From Candidatus Marsarchaeota G1 archaeon BE_D (lineage in GTDB: Archaea > Thermoproteota > Thermoprotei_A > Marsarchaeales > Marsarchaeaceae), in assembly GCA_003019595.1 (NCBI GenBank), contig NEXD01000001.1, positions 1-64,000 on the forward strand: a stretch of DNA of 64,000 bases. Direction: 5' to 3'. A program made the translations under genes and the position numbers. Within the stretch, counting starts at the first letter, position 1; every line of letters begins with the position of its first letter. The notes below the pieces were generated by a model that worked only from the letters and a program-made list of their open reading frames with translations, was not told the origin of the DNA and did no database searches. Positions 17,893-27,518 of the stretch are shown one piece after another.

Positions 17893-18883
17893 CTTATCAA
17901 AAGTTTCACTTTTCGAAGAAATCGAAAAGTGGTTATTTAACAAAATAGCTTCAATCAGTTTTGATGCGTCTGTGAAGTCTGCTTTTTTGCTACCGATAAA
18001 AAAGATAAAGCTTTTTTCTTCTCTTTATTCTTCAAAAATTTTTGAACTAAAAAAAGTTTATTTGCAAATTAAGAATGCACATCCCTTTTATGTTGGAGCT
18101 TGCGAATTCCTGTACGAGGGAGGGTTTGGTTGTTTAATAAACGATTTAGAGAAAATTCTACAAAGTGAGAGAAAGATCAGAATTTTAGCAAGAAATTATA
18201 TAAAGGCTATAATAAAAGAGAAAACAAAATCAAACATATTTCTAAAACAATTCCTTGGAAGAGCAATGTATGTGATAAGAAAAAATTCTTATACAATGCA
18301 TAAACTAAGAGAAGCTCATAAAAAACTTAACGAATTACCAGACATAGAACCAAACGTTTTTAAGGTTGCTGTAGTAGGGGCGCCATTCGTAGGAAAGTCA
18401 TCGTTGGTTGCCAACCTGACGGGGAAAAAACTTGAGATCGGTAAGTATCCATTTACGACAAAAAGGATTAACATAGGAAGAATTTCTAATGAAAAATTCG
18501 AAATCGTTGTCTATGATACTCCAGGAATTTTAGATAGGCCATTAGAGAAAGGAAGCGTTTACGAAAAAAAAGCATATTTAATTCTTAAGTATTTAGCTGA
18601 TTTTGTGGTTTTTTTAATTGACCCAACAGAAAGCGCTGGCTATTCCCTTGTTTATCAAAATAGAATTCTATCTTCTATTAAAAAAACTATGCCTACAATG
18701 CCAATCTTGGTTGTCGAAACTCATGCTGATTTGTTACAAATAAGTGATAATCGGTTTTGTATTTCTAATGTGACTGGTTTTGGTTTAGATGATTTAAAGC
18801 AGGAACTAATAAAGATCGCTGAGCAATGGTATTATGAGAAGTTTTCTCATGGCCCTTCAAAACCACAGTTAGGACACCTATAA
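17855..18883 (+). CDS. nog1: NOG1-family GTPase
   Basis: A 342-aa protein. The N-terminal ~165 residues form the helical NOG1 bundle. The GTPase domain shows G1 GAPFVGKSSL, G2 YPFTTK, G3 DTPG, G4-like ETHADLL and G5 near SNVTGFG. NOG1 acts in large-subunit assembly. G4 departs from NKxD, as the H/D combination shows. The track ORF starts at 17816; the ATG at 17855 gives the normal N-terminus (MESKNKIPNPF). It converges on a zinc-ribbon gene with 37 bp of overlap. Confidence 0.88.
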   Translation: MESKNKIPNPFRDLSKVSLFEEIEKWLFNKIASISFDASVKSAFLLPIKKIKLFSSLYSSKIFELKKVYLQIKNAHPFYVGACEFLYEGGFGCLINDLEKILQSERKIRILARNYIKAIIKEKTKSNIFLKQFLGRAMYVIRKNSYTMHKLREAHKKLNELPDIEPNVFKVAVVGAPFVGKSSLVANLTGKKLEIGKYPFTTKRINIGRISNEKFEIVVYDTPGILDRPLEKGSVYEKKAYLILKYLADFVVFLIDPTESAGYSLVYQNRILSSIKKTMPTMPILVVETHADLLQISDNRFCISNVTGFGLDDLKQELIKIAEQWYYEKFSHGPSKPQLGHL

Positions 18884-19032
18884 TTCGTTCCGGTTTTACG
18901 GCACTTTGCGCAACGCCAAATGACAACAACACCACATTTAGGGCACAAAAACTTGGTGCCTTTTTCCCCTAATATGATTGGAGTTCTGCACGAAGTACAA
19001 ATCGGTAATGCGACTTCGTCTATAGAAGACAT
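18847..19032 (-). CDS. Zinc-ribbon RNA-binding protein (COG2888-like)
   Basis: A 61-aa protein with four CxxC pairs: CTSCRT, CPKCGV, CAKCRK and CPNCGF. This double zinc ribbon is typical of the small archaeal family often encoded next to elongation factor 1-beta. No aEF1-beta gene is seen here. Its 3' end overlaps the 3' end of nog1 on the opposite strand. Confidence 0.85.
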   Translation of the reverse strand: MSSIDEVALPICTSCRTPIILGEKGTKFLCPKCGVVVIWRCAKCRKTGTNYRCPNCGFEGP

Positions 19033-19376
19033 AAGTAGTGTTTAGGGTGGGAGTTATAAAAGCGCTTGCAACTAGTAACAACTTTTAAAATGTACGGTAT
19101 TTGATTACCGATTTTTGTGTTTAGGACACCCTCCTAAATATTATTGATGAAACACATAGCAATTTTGTTTGCGTCTAATTCTCTGTAAATTGATTGCCCT
19201 TTCGAATAAGGTTATCAATAATTTCACGTCTGTTGCGCATGCTTTCTGGTCACTTGGAGCAGTCACCAAATTTGTTGACGCCTATAAATTACCGCTTTTT
19301 GACGTAGAGTTAATTCTAATCAACAACGCTACGATAATAGAAAGTCATTTATAATTCTATGGAATGTTAATAAGAT
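19033..19376. other. Intergenic region with a possible decayed ORF
   Basis: Plus-strand frame 19169-19354 reads HAFWSLGAVTKFVDAYKLP and INNATIIESHL. An ATG-started frame, MKHIAILFASNSL, stops just upstream in another frame. Together they could be a broken gene, but no family is recognised. The sec61b promoter should lie in the last 40 bp before 19377. Confidence 0.3.
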
Positions 19377-19544
19377 ATGAGTTCACGACGAAAAAGACGA
19401 CAAGGTGCTCCTATGAGTAGTGCTGGGCTTGTTAGGTTTTATGAGGAGGAAAACCTTGGCTTAAAGTTAAAACCTGGCTATATAATTGCAGTTGCGGGAA
19501 TTTTTTCATTTATTATCGCACTAGCCCATTTTGGAATTATCTAA
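19377..19544 (+). CDS. secG: Preprotein translocase subunit Sec61-beta
   Basis: A 55-aa protein too short for the track: basic N-terminus, then GAPMSSAGLVRFYEEE, then one C-terminal membrane helix (IIAVAGIFSFIIALAHF). This is the archaeal Sec61-beta/SecG form, the small tail-anchored subunit of the SecYE translocon. It works with the SRP whose RNA is at 32901. Its last bases overlap the end of the convergent ZPR1 gene. Confidence 0.93.
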   Translation: MSSRRKRRQGAPMSSAGLVRFYEEENLGLKLKPGYIIAVAGIFSFIIALAHFGII

Positions 19545-20052
19545 TTTTTTCCACAAGCGTTCCTTCTTTTGGTTTTACCCATGAAGAACCAGATTTGTCT
19601 TCCAAAACGAAAGTTATGGGAAGTTTGCCCTTTAATGCTTCGTTAAGCTTTTCGATTTTTGAGTTTATTTCTTCAGGTGAAAATAAAGCCAAAAGTCTGT
19701 CTCTTATTTCAGTCATAAATCCTTCAATTGTAGTTATTCGGGGCAAAGTTCTTGATGTGGGAGTTATTTCAATTCCGAGCTCTGGTATTGTTATCAACCC
19801 TGAAGGGGATCTATAGATCAGTGTATTATAATCTTCAGCTCTTTTTACGTGAATCGTGTATTTTACATACCCTCTTTGTAAAACGTCCATAAATTCATGC
19901 TCTTTAAAACCACATTTTGGACACACTTGGATAAATAATTCAAACCCTTCATCTTTCTTATAAACTAGGTGTCGAAGCTCTAAGCCTTTTAGGCCACAAG
20001 TTGGACAAATTTCTTCAGTAGACCACGATTCTACTTCAATACCATCTATCAA
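19537..20052 (-). CDS. ZPR1-type zinc-finger protein
   Basis: A 171-aa protein with one CPTCGLKG to CPKCGFKE zinc finger and a following beta-sandwich domain (LGIEITPTS, PRITTIEGF), matching single-repeat archaeal ZPR1. Eukaryotic ZPR1 has two such repeats and binds eEF1A. The archaeal function is unknown. It is divergent from the DUF2070 gene. Confidence 0.87.
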   Translation of the reverse strand: MIDGIEVESWSTEEICPTCGLKGLELRHLVYKKDEGFELFIQVCPKCGFKEHEFMDVLQRGYVKYTIHVKRAEDYNTLIYRSPSGLITIPELGIEITPTSRTLPRITTIEGFMTEIRDRLLALFSPEEINSKIEKLNEALKGKLPITFVLEDKSGSSWVKPKEGTLVEKIR

Positions 20053-20116
20053 TTCACTTCAATTAATTATTTTTAAGGCGTTTAACTTAAGCCTTAGCCA
20101 ATAAAATTAAAAAAGA

Positions 20117-21790
20117 ATGAATCGTAATAGCTTTCCTATAAGACGCCGTCTCTTACCAAGATCGATCTCTACTCGAAAAAGCATAAGTTTTATTTTAGCT
20201 GAATATATTTTAGCATCAATACTCTTTCATGTTTCTTTTAGGTTCGTTATGATTTCATGTGTTCTCTACTTTCTTCTTATCTTTGTCCCGTTTAATAAAA
20301 GACAAAATGAAAGTAATGGGCAAACAAAAAGGATCGCTTATATGTACCTAATAATTAACACAATCGTTTTTACGTCTTTGGTTTTTGTGTTTGTTTTTAA
20401 TAAAATAAATATTACTATTGGTTCGTTTTTCTTTGTTACTGCTAATGTTATAGCTATGTACATATATATGATAACCAACTTTACTGTGTTTGGGAAGAGA
20501 ATTATAGAAACTATCTTTTATGGATTCTTACTCATCATTTCTTATTTACCGCTATTTATTAGCGTATCAATGAGTATTTGGAAGTCGGCTTTATTGTATT
20601 TTTGTGCGCTTTTAATTTTTATCATTAATGTTTTTTTCTTAAAGAAAATTAAACTTAATGGTTTAACTGCATTGGATGCAATTTCAAAGTTTGCCAAATC
20701 TTGGATGGATCAAGAATCTGTTGCTTTTGATGAGCTTTTAGATAAGGTTGGAAAAAGACACGTGGCAAAGATTTCAGTTTATCATATAACAAATGAAAAT
20801 GATGATTCGATTTGTACCTTTATAATTCCTTATATTCATCCAGGCCCATTAAGACAAATAGGCAGTGGCGAATTGCCTTCTATTTTGTACTCTGCTCTTT
20901 ATGATTTAAATCCGTTTGTTGTCCATGGTGCATCTAATCACTCATTTAACCTTACTTCACGAAGAGAAAGCATACGAATTGTTAATCTTATCAGAGATTG
21001 CGTCAAAAATAAGGAAGATCGCGGTAAGGAACTGGAAAAACTTTCTTTTTCATGCGGCGAAAATGGAAAAATCCAAATTTCTAAATACAGATTTGGAGAA
21101 AATTTTTTGTTTTTCGTAAGCAAAGTTAATAGCACAGAAGATTTGCCAAACAGAGTGGTTTGCGCTGTTGATGAACGAACAGATATAGTAGATAGACACA
21201 ATGGAATCTGCGACGAAAATGAAGCGATATATACAGAAAGCGAAGAAACTCAGGTGTTAGAATTAATTGCTTTGCTTAAGGCTAGTCAAGATCGTGAAAT
21301 AAAAATTCGCGAAGTAGGATATGGTTATACTAGTTTTCATACCGAAGACATAGGACCAGGTGGCATTAGAGTCTTAAGCTTTTTTGGGTCAAACAACATT
21401 ACGTTTATTTCCATAGATTCTAATAATTTAGCGTGCGGCATGGCTCAAAGAATACAACAAGAAGCAGAAAAACTTGGCTTCTCGCTTTCAGAAGTTGTTA
21501 CTACTGACAATCATTGGAACACTGGCGGTAAAAAACACAGATTGGGATATAAACCAGGTGGTTCAACGGATGGGGTAGGCTTGCTTAATGCAGTTAAAGA
21601 AGCTTTGTTAATGTCAAAGAGAAACGCACAACGAGCAAAATTTAATAGAAGCGTAATAGCTTTCGAAACAAAGATTGTAGGTGACGAGGCAATGATCTCA
21701 TTAAAAAAAGCAGCTGACAAGGGGACGCTTTTAGTTATGCTTTCGTTTTTATCTTCTGCGGTTTTAGGTCTTTTGGTTATTTTGTGGTAG
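20117..21790 (+). CDS. DUF2070 family membrane protein
   Basis: A 557-aa protein with about six or seven N-terminal membrane helices (residues ~25-195), a large soluble domain and one C-terminal helix (TLLVMLSFLSSAVLGLLVILW). The soluble part has HPGPLRQIGSGELP and the DNHWNTGGKK region, conserved in archaeal DUF2070 proteins. The His- and Asp-rich motifs suggest a metal-dependent activity, but the function is not known. The gene appears monocistronic. Confidence 0.8.
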   Translation: MNRNSFPIRRRLLPRSISTRKSISFILAEYILASILFHVSFRFVMISCVLYFLLIFVPFNKRQNESNGQTKRIAYMYLIINTIVFTSLVFVFVFNKINITIGSFFFVTANVIAMYIYMITNFTVFGKRIIETIFYGFLLIISYLPLFISVSMSIWKSALLYFCALLIFIINVFFLKKIKLNGLTALDAISKFAKSWMDQESVAFDELLDKVGKRHVAKISVYHITNENDDSICTFIIPYIHPGPLRQIGSGELPSILYSALYDLNPFVVHGASNHSFNLTSRRESIRIVNLIRDCVKNKEDRGKELEKLSFSCGENGKIQISKYRFGENFLFFVSKVNSTEDLPNRVVCAVDERTDIVDRHNGICDENEAIYTESEETQVLELIALLKASQDREIKIREVGYGYTSFHTEDIGPGGIRVLSFFGSNNITFISIDSNNLACGMAQRIQQEAEKLGFSLSEVVTTDNHWNTGGKKHRLGYKPGGSTDGVGLLNAVKEALLMSKRNAQRAKFNRSVIAFETKIVGDEAMISLKKAADKGTLLVMLSFLSSAVLGLLVILW

Positions 21791-22152
21791 CGCTTTATGA
21801 GTACTAATTGTTTTTAGTATTGTCTAAAAAACAGTGATTGTCTGTACCAAACATGCTTAGAATTGAGTCTCCGCAGAGTTATTCACAAACAGCGTCTTAT
21901 AGTGCTGTTTAAATGATGTCTATTTATAATTCGAGTTGTTGCAGTGGAACTAGAGGGGTTATGAGTTTGTTGTAGTATACATATGAAACTCGTAGCACAA
22001 ATGATTGTGGGTTTTTGGTAATTAAAGCGTTTGCACCCCCCCACCCGTTATGTTCTACTGGATCTAATGGAAACCAAAACAGCGGAAACAGAACTTAAAT
22101 AGATTCTTTTCTATTAGTTTCGATGTTTCCAATGGAAGCAGAGGGGTGGGGG
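21791..22152. repeat. Intergenic region with an extended imperfect inverted repeat
   Basis: CCCCCCCACCC at 22036-22046 is complementary to GGGTGGGGG at 22144-22152. Further inside, ATGGAAACCAAAAC near 22069 faces GTTTCGATGTTTCCA near 22117. The arms are about 40 bp with mismatches and lie about 100 bp apart, next to the aminotransferase stop codon. It could be a small mobile-element relic or a strong transcript-end structure. No ORF is recognised here. Confidence 0.4.
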
Positions 22153-23483
22153 CTACTTTTCTGTTTCTTTAAGAACCGCTTCTAGTATGTCTAACCCAAT
22201 ATCTAGCTCCTCTCTTTCTATAATAAGAGGGGGACAGATTCTTATCACAGATTTTCCAGCACCAATTATGGCAAGCCCTCTCTTCCAACATCGCACTAAA
22301 ACCTCTTCCAGCATTTTTGTGGCTGGTTCCTTGCTTTTTCTATCTTTCACCAGCTCTATACCAATCATTAATCCCCTTCCTCTTACGTCTCCTATTTTTT
22401 CAATTTTTTCCTGAAATTCCTTTAACCTTTTTAAAACATATTCACCGTTCAAAGTGACTTTCTCCAATAATCTTCTTTTTTCAATTTCATCAATTACAAT
22501 TAGTGCAGCCTCACAAGAAACTGGATTACCTCCAAAAGTGCTAGCATGCGAACCAGCGTCTAATTCCATAAGCTCAGAGCGACCAAGGAGTATACCAAGT
22601 GGTAATCCACCGCCAATAGCCTTAGCTATACTCACTAAGTCAGGCTTAACTCCATAATGCTCTATGGCAAACCATTTACCAGTTCTTCCAACTCCGCTTT
22701 GAACTTCATCAACGCCAAGCAGAATGCCATATTTGTCTAAAATTTTTTAAGTTTTTTGAAGTAGGCTTCTGGAGCAGGAATATAGCCACCTTCCCCCTGT
22801 ATAGCTTCTGCTATGAATAGAGCGGTTTCTTCTGGAGGTACAAATTTCTGAAAGACCTGTTCTTCGATATAATCGACGCAAAATAAATCGCAGTTCTCCG
22901 GGTTCAAACCAAATGGGCATCTATAGCAGTAAGGAAAGGGCACGTGCTCAATATTAGGAACAAACGGACCAAAAAATCTTCTTTGTACAGGCCTACTCGC
23001 CGTAAGGCTCATTGCACCATATGTCCTTCCATGAAAACTGCCAATAAACGCAATAATGTTTTGCCTTCTTGTACTCCATCTTGCAACCTTCATCATGGCC
23101 TCATTTGCTTCGGCCCCACTATTCCCAAAGAAGATCTTAACATCTTTGTTAATAGGAGAAATTTCTATAAGTTTCTCCGCGAGCCTTACCGTTGATTCAT
23201 AGAGAAAATCTGTAAAAGAGTAATGTATTAGTTTTTGAGTTTGATTCGTTATGGCTTCTTGTAGTCTTTTATTTGAATAACCAAGCGCATTTACCGCTAT
23301 TCCAGCATTAAAATCCAAATATTTGTTTCCATCAACATCATAAATGAACACACCATCGCCTTTATCAACCACAAGAGGGTACCATCTCGAAAAAGACTGC
23401 ATAACACTGTTTTTATCTCTTTCAATGATTTGTTTGGCACGGGGACCAGGTGGTTCTATGATAATTTTAGGACCCTTTTCCAT
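22153..23483 (-). CDS. Class III aminotransferase (archaeal GABA/ornithine aminotransferase or racemase type), one frameshift
   Basis: PLP enzyme of the acetylornithine/4-aminobutyrate group, about 443 aa when joined. The first part ends YFKKLKKF and then stops. The second frame resumes with LDKYGILLGVDEVQSG, the PLP-contacting Asp, and the lysine motif SIAKAIGGG. One extra base in the A6 or T4 run at 22739-22748 joins them. The inserted CYRCPFGLNPENC segment is typical of a pyrococcal group that includes ornithine aminotransferases and amino-acid racemases, so substrate prediction is uncertain. The track shows two ORFs and misses about 100 bases between them. Confidence 0.88.
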
Positions 23484-23539
23484 ATTGGATCAAAAGGTTT
23501 CTTTCTTAAAACACTTAAAAGTCTTCCTAAACTTTAAAA

Positions 23540-24760
23540 TTAAGGAATTTCTTGGACAAAAAGATTCAATTTTTTGAGTTCGTCTAATGTGTTAGAAAAC
23601 TGTGACATGCTTATTGTTTCGATGTCTAAAGTTACGTCAGCCATTCCAATTGTTACATCATAATTTAATCTATCGTGGTCGATGGAAAGTATGTTTATTT
23701 GGTTTTTTGCTAAAACATTTAAAACTTTATTGAGTTCGCCAGGTCTATCTTTTAGTCTAATCTTTATGCGATGTCTCCGACCAGCCCTTTTAAGTCCTTT
23801 CTCGAGAACCCGATCTAAAGTTAATAAATCAATATTTCCACCACTAATAACACACACCGCTTGTTTAATTCCAGAAGCTAATTTATTAAAAAGCATAGCC
23901 GCCAATGATGCGGCTCCAGCACCTTCTGCAACCAATTTTGCTCTTTCCATCAAAAGAAGCAAGGAATATGCGATTTCTACATCATCTACAAGAACAATAT
24001 CATCAACGACACTTTCTAAATATTCCAAAATCCTTTTAGATGGTTTTTTCGTAGCAATTCCTTCGGCAAAAGTTGAGGTAGTAGACAATTCAATAATTTT
24101 ATGTTGTTTGAATGATTCATATATAGAAGACGCCCCTTTTGCTTGTACGCCTATCACCTTAACTGAAGGCTTAACGGTTTTTATTACGGTACCAATTCCC
24201 GATATTAGACCACCACCTCCAATAGGTACGAGCACCGCATCGAATTCAGAAATGTCTTGTAGAATTTCGAGAGCAACTGTGCCTTGACCAGCCACCACTT
24301 CTTCATCGTCGAAAGGGTGTATAAAAACAGCACCGCTTTTTTCGCAATATTGAATAGCTGCATCATAAGCTTCTTCAAAATCTTCACCAACCAATACAAC
24401 ATCTGCGCCATATGATTTAGTTGCCTCTATCTTTATAGGAGGCGTTCCTAAAGGCATAAATACTTTGGCTTTTACGCCAACCACACTAGATGCTAAAGAA
24501 ACCCCTTGAGCGTGATTACCAGCCGAAGCGGCTACGACGCCTTTTCTTAATAAGATTGGATCTAGGGCTCTAATCTTATTAAGAGCCCCTCTAATTTTAA
24601 AAGAGCCCGTTCTTTGCAAATTCTCCTCCTTTAAATATGTTTTAATTCCAGCCATATTAGAAAGAGTTCTACTAAACTCCAGTGGTGTTTTGTGCACTAA
24701 GTCTTGGATTCTTTTTTGTGCAATTAAGACTTTTTCAAGCGTAAGCTTAAATTCTTCCAT
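23540..24760 (-). CDS. ilvA: Threonine dehydratase (biosynthetic/catabolic, with ACT domain)
   Basis: A 406-aa fold-type II PLP enzyme that converts threonine to 2-oxobutanoate. The PLP lysine is in RTGSFKIRGALNK (about K55) and the glycine loop is PIGGGGLISG. The C-terminal ~75 residues form one ACT domain (HRIKIRLKDRPGELNKVL), which usually senses amino acids. It follows the aminotransferase on the same strand but a 57-bp gap separates them. The initiator tRNA diverges on its other side. Confidence 0.93.
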   Translation of the reverse strand: MEEFKLTLEKVLIAQKRIQDLVHKTPLEFSRTLSNMAGIKTYLKEENLQRTGSFKIRGALNKIRALDPILLRKGVVAASAGNHAQGVSLASSVVGVKAKVFMPLGTPPIKIEATKSYGADVVLVGEDFEEAYDAAIQYCEKSGAVFIHPFDDEEVVAGQGTVALEILQDISEFDAVLVPIGGGGLISGIGTVIKTVKPSVKVIGVQAKGASSIYESFKQHKIIELSTTSTFAEGIATKKPSKRILEYLESVVDDIVLVDDVEIAYSLLLLMERAKLVAEGAGAASLAAMLFNKLASGIKQAVCVISGGNIDLLTLDRVLEKGLKRAGRRHRIKIRLKDRPGELNKVLNVLAKNQINILSIDHDRLNYDVTIGMADVTLDIETISMSQFSNTLDELKKLNLFVQEIP

Positions 24761-24832
24761 AAATACAAACAGTGGTATTCTTTTTTTAAAGTCACTAAAC
24801 CCTTAAAAATCTGCTTATAGTAGCTTTATATT

Positions 24833-24907
24833 AGCGGGGTAGGGGAGCCTGGTTACCCCGCAGGGCTCATAACCCTGAGGTCGGTGGTTCAAATCCACCC
24901 CCCGCTA
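24833..24907 (+). tRNA. tRNA-Met(CAT), initiator
   Basis: Acceptor AGCGGGG pairs with CCCCGCT, and the A1-U72 pair is the archaeal initiator feature. The anticodon arm CAGGG-CTCATAA-CCCTG has the three G-C pairs seen in initiators. T-arm GGTTCAAATCC is canonical; no intron and no encoded CCA. A TATA-like CTTAAAAATC lies about 28 bp upstream. Confidence 0.95.
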
Positions 24908-24913
24908 TAATAA

Positions 24914-26236
24914 TTATTCAATCATTTTATACTCATTTAATGAGTAGTTTCTACCATTTTTTTCTTTTCCATATCTCTTTAAAGGTTTCATTAAATGCCT
25001 AAAATACCTTATTGGGGGCAAATACAAACCGGGTACGATTTCTCTAGATACAAAAAACGTTCTTTTCGGAAGAGATAAACCTTTAAGATCACAAAACCTA
25101 CACCTGAACTTTCCCTTTCCTTCGTTTTGCAAAGTTCTTTTACAACGAGGACAAGCGGGATTAAGTGTAATAATTTTTTTTGCTAATTTTTTTACTATGA
25201 GTTTTTCCACATTAATTCCAAAGTCTAAAAACGGTCTTACACCACCCATTATAATTATTTCGTCTTGCGGTTCTAACTTTGTAGCTATGTCTTTCATCAA
25301 TCCTACCTCATTAAAAAAGAGCGCTGTCAGAGTGTATTCATGATCTCCGACTTCTAGTGTTACACATCCTTGCCTAATTTTGGGCGAACTTTTAACGAAC
25401 ACATTAAGTCTAACTGAGTCTCCTAGTTTCAATTCAGAGATTTTTCTATTTACATAATGTTGATCGGTTGCTTGATTTGTTATGTAAACCATCCATCCTA
25501 GTGGCTCCTCTGATACTATAAACTTTTTTGCCTCAATTAACTTTTTTGGATCTTCGCCCCTTATCCCATACAAAACTGGATCTTTACCATGAGGCGTTAA
25601 AAGCAACCTTTTCCCATCAATATTATTAAAAGTATATTTTCGGTAAAGGCGATCAATAACACGAACACTTTCAATATCTATTTTTCTTTTTGTACCTATA
25701 AATTCGGGTTTTCTGTATGCAAGAAGTTCATATGTGTAGTCTCCTTCCAGTAAAAGGAGCGTGGCTGCAGCCAAAGCACCGACTAACCCTAGCCTTCTTT
25801 TCGCATACTTAATTATTTTCGCTTTTTCAATAACTTTATCCACAAGTTCAGGTTCAATTATTCTGTTAATTGCGTCTTTTATAATAGGTTCTATGAATTC
25901 TCTTTGTTTTTGATCAATTAAAACCAAGGCGGGCATTGACGCAACTTCTTCTTCGATCTTCTGAAGTATTTCTACTGCAACATTATATACTCTATCAATA
26001 TCCTCTGAATAAACGGTAATCCCTACTGCCCCATTACCTCTCGTCTTCCAAGGCACATTAGGATTTAGCCTAATTAGTCTTGGAATATCGACCACGTTTA
26101 TTCCTTGTCTTATCAATTCTTTTATCAGCAAATATCCAACGAAAGTCGTACATCCACCAATCTTACTATCACTATCATCAATTCCAATGAATATTTGGTT
26201 ATTCAAAAAATCTTTAATTGTCTTCATCAAAGTCAT
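24914..26236 (-). CDS. tiaS: tRNA(Ile2) 2-agmatinylcytidine synthetase TiaS
   Basis: A 440-aa enzyme that attaches agmatine to C34 of tRNA-Ile2(CAU) so that it reads AUA. The N-terminal IGIDDSDSKIGGCTTF is the TiaS kinase-like signature. An OB-fold follows in the last third, then a zinc ribbon CPRCKRTL/CRFCDLKG. The ATG at 26236 overlaps the stop of the upstream Lrp-type gene (ATGA), which supports this start over the internal ATG. Confidence 0.95.
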   Translation of the reverse strand: MTLMKTIKDFLNNQIFIGIDDSDSKIGGCTTFVGYLLIKELIRQGINVVDIPRLIRLNPNVPWKTRGNGAVGITVYSEDIDRVYNVAVEILQKIEEEVASMPALVLIDQKQREFIEPIIKDAINRIIEPELVDKVIEKAKIIKYAKRRLGLVGALAAATLLLLEGDYTYELLAYRKPEFIGTKRKIDIESVRVIDRLYRKYTFNNIDGKRLLLTPHGKDPVLYGIRGEDPKKLIEAKKFIVSEEPLGWMVYITNQATDQHYVNRKISELKLGDSVRLNVFVKSSPKIRQGCVTLEVGDHEYTLTALFFNEVGLMKDIATKLEPQDEIIIMGGVRPFLDFGINVEKLIVKKLAKKIITLNPACPRCKRTLQNEGKGKFRCRFCDLKGLSLPKRTFFVSREIVPGLYLPPIRYFRHLMKPLKRYGKEKNGRNYSLNEYKMIE

Positions 26237-26472
26237 TTAGTCTTTTCCACAATTATCATTGTGAGAGTAGACCTAACTTTTTCAAGTTTTCTGATCTTCC
26301 ATGTTACAACTTCTTTTAATTTATCTAAATCTGGCGCCTCAACAAGCGCAACGACATCATATACACCATAAACTAGGTGCGCCTCTTTTACCATAGGTAT
26401 CTGCTTTAATTGGGCTAACACTTCGTCCTCGCTTCCAATTTCAGTATTTATTAACACATATGCTGATGTCAT
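26233..26472 (-). CDS. Stand-alone Lrp/AsnC ligand-binding (RAM) domain protein
   Basis: About 79 aa from the ATG at 26472 (MTSAYVLINTEIGSED); the track starts 12 bases earlier. It has the alpha-beta RAM fold with GVYDVVALVEAPDLDKL and no helix-turn-helix. Such proteins bind amino acids and may modulate Lrp regulators. It is coupled to tiaS by an ATGA overlap. Confidence 0.88.
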   Translation of the reverse strand: MTSAYVLINTEIGSEDEVLAQLKQIPMVKEAHLVYGVYDVVALVEAPDLDKLKEVVTWKIRKLEKVRSTLTMIIVEKTK

Positions 26473-26484
26473 ACTTTTTCTCAA

Positions 26485-26789
26485 TTTAATTAGTGATATA
26501 AACTTATCTGATTAAATTGAATACCCATTAGAGCGCTCCTATACTTCTTATGACTTAGCTAAACAAATCATAACTTTTGGTAAATATCGTGGGTTTTACG
26601 CCTGCTTGGTGTGCTATTGTAAGTAAATAAAGAATGACACCAATCTAAAAACGTCGTTATCTATAGTGTCCACATTAGCGTAAGCATGAAAAGCGTGCAA
26701 AACCGTTGCCTAGGCACAATCTCATCAGCTAGCGATAAACTTGTTAAACGCTAAAAAGACTTTCATTTAGTTATAGAACTGCATAGCCA
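26485..26789. other. Intergenic region, nothing clearly recognised
   Basis: Upstream of the Lrp-type gene and downstream of tRNA-Ile. A plus-strand stretch around 26550 reads DLAKQIITFGKYRGFYACLV and then breaks up. It may be debris of a gene. No repeat, RNA structure or intact ORF is seen. Confidence 0.3.
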
Positions 26790-26878
26790 TGGGCTCGGAG
26801 GGATTTGAACCCTCGACCTCCCGGTTGCTACGCTCTTGCTTATCAGCCGAGCGCTCTACCAAGCTGAGCTACGAGCCC
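26790..26878 (-). tRNA. tRNA-Ile(GAT) with a 15-nt intron
   Basis: Acceptor GGGCTCG pairs with CGAGCCC; D-arm TAGCTCAGCTTGGTAGAGC; T-arm GGGTTCAAATCCC. The anticodon stem CTCGG/CCGGG with loop CTGATAA forms only after removal of 15 nt (26826-26840) at the canonical position 37/38. Anticodon GAT. Confidence 0.93.
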
Positions 26879-27506
26879 CTAAATTACATTTATCTAACAA
26901 CAATTTAAGCGTTCTTAGCGCGTGGATGCTATGTGGATTATGGGCGCCGCGCCGAATTGATGAGCGCGTAATCAACCGCACACCTCTTTAAAGCTTGGCC
27001 TCAGAACACCTCAACGCCTTTCGCACCTCAGACCTCTAGTTTCATGAAAAAGCCCTATTCCGATCTTAAAGTCGAGATTTAAAGACGGACAAGTTGAAAA
27101 GAGCCTCAACTTCGAATCTGAGCCTTGGGCACTCAATTATCGCCATGGCTTCGTGATGTGGTGGTAAACCACAACTTAAGTTGTGGTTTGTAAAGAGACT
27201 AGACAATTTGATTCGAGTTACATTTAAACTACTATAATACGTTCAGGTTTCTTTAAGGACTAAGAAACGTCTTGTGACTAGTAGCCTACACACTATGATG
27301 CTCGACCTCACAAAGCTGTTGTTCGAACTTTCAAAACCACGTAAATAAAAACATTTAACAGTTGTTTGGCTACCCCAAGCATCGAACAAGGATGTTCTAC
27401 GACAACACCCAAAGAAAAACAATTATCACACCGTTAGAGCTTTTTGTTCGGTAGCACTCAGGGTGTGATATGAAGGCTTATCTGTAGAGCATCACGACAG
27501 AGAAGT
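26879..27506. other. Non-coding region upstream of the rRNA operon
   Basis: About 630 bp without a recognisable gene. 26920-27040 is unusually G+C rich (GGGCGCCGCGCCG and a TTGATGA that resembles a C box) but no convincing guide RNA could be built. The 24-bp palindrome at 27166-27189 lies here. The rest resembles decayed sequence. Confidence 0.35.
27166..27189. repeat. Perfect 24-bp palindrome
   Basis: AAACCACAACTT is followed directly by its exact reverse complement. The same 12-mer occurs at 631-642 before the tnpB remnant. Hairpin ends are typical of IS200/IS605 elements, so this may be a relic end; a terminator is an alternative. Confidence 0.5.
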
Positions 27507-27507
27507 G

Positions 27508-27518
27508 CTTATATTTGT
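27508..27518 (+). promoter_or_regulatory. Probable TATA box of the rRNA operon
   Basis: GCTTATATTTG lies about 230 bp upstream of mature 16S. It is followed by a G+C rich leader that begins around 27538 and contains a hairpin pairing GCAACCAC with GTGGTTGC. Position relative to the leader supports a start near 27535-27540. Confidence 0.45.

Noticed and set aside
26920-27040. C/D sRNA in the GC-rich stretch before the rRNA operon
   Set aside because: A TTGATGA is present but no CTGA at a fitting distance on the same strand, and no guide match to rRNA was found.
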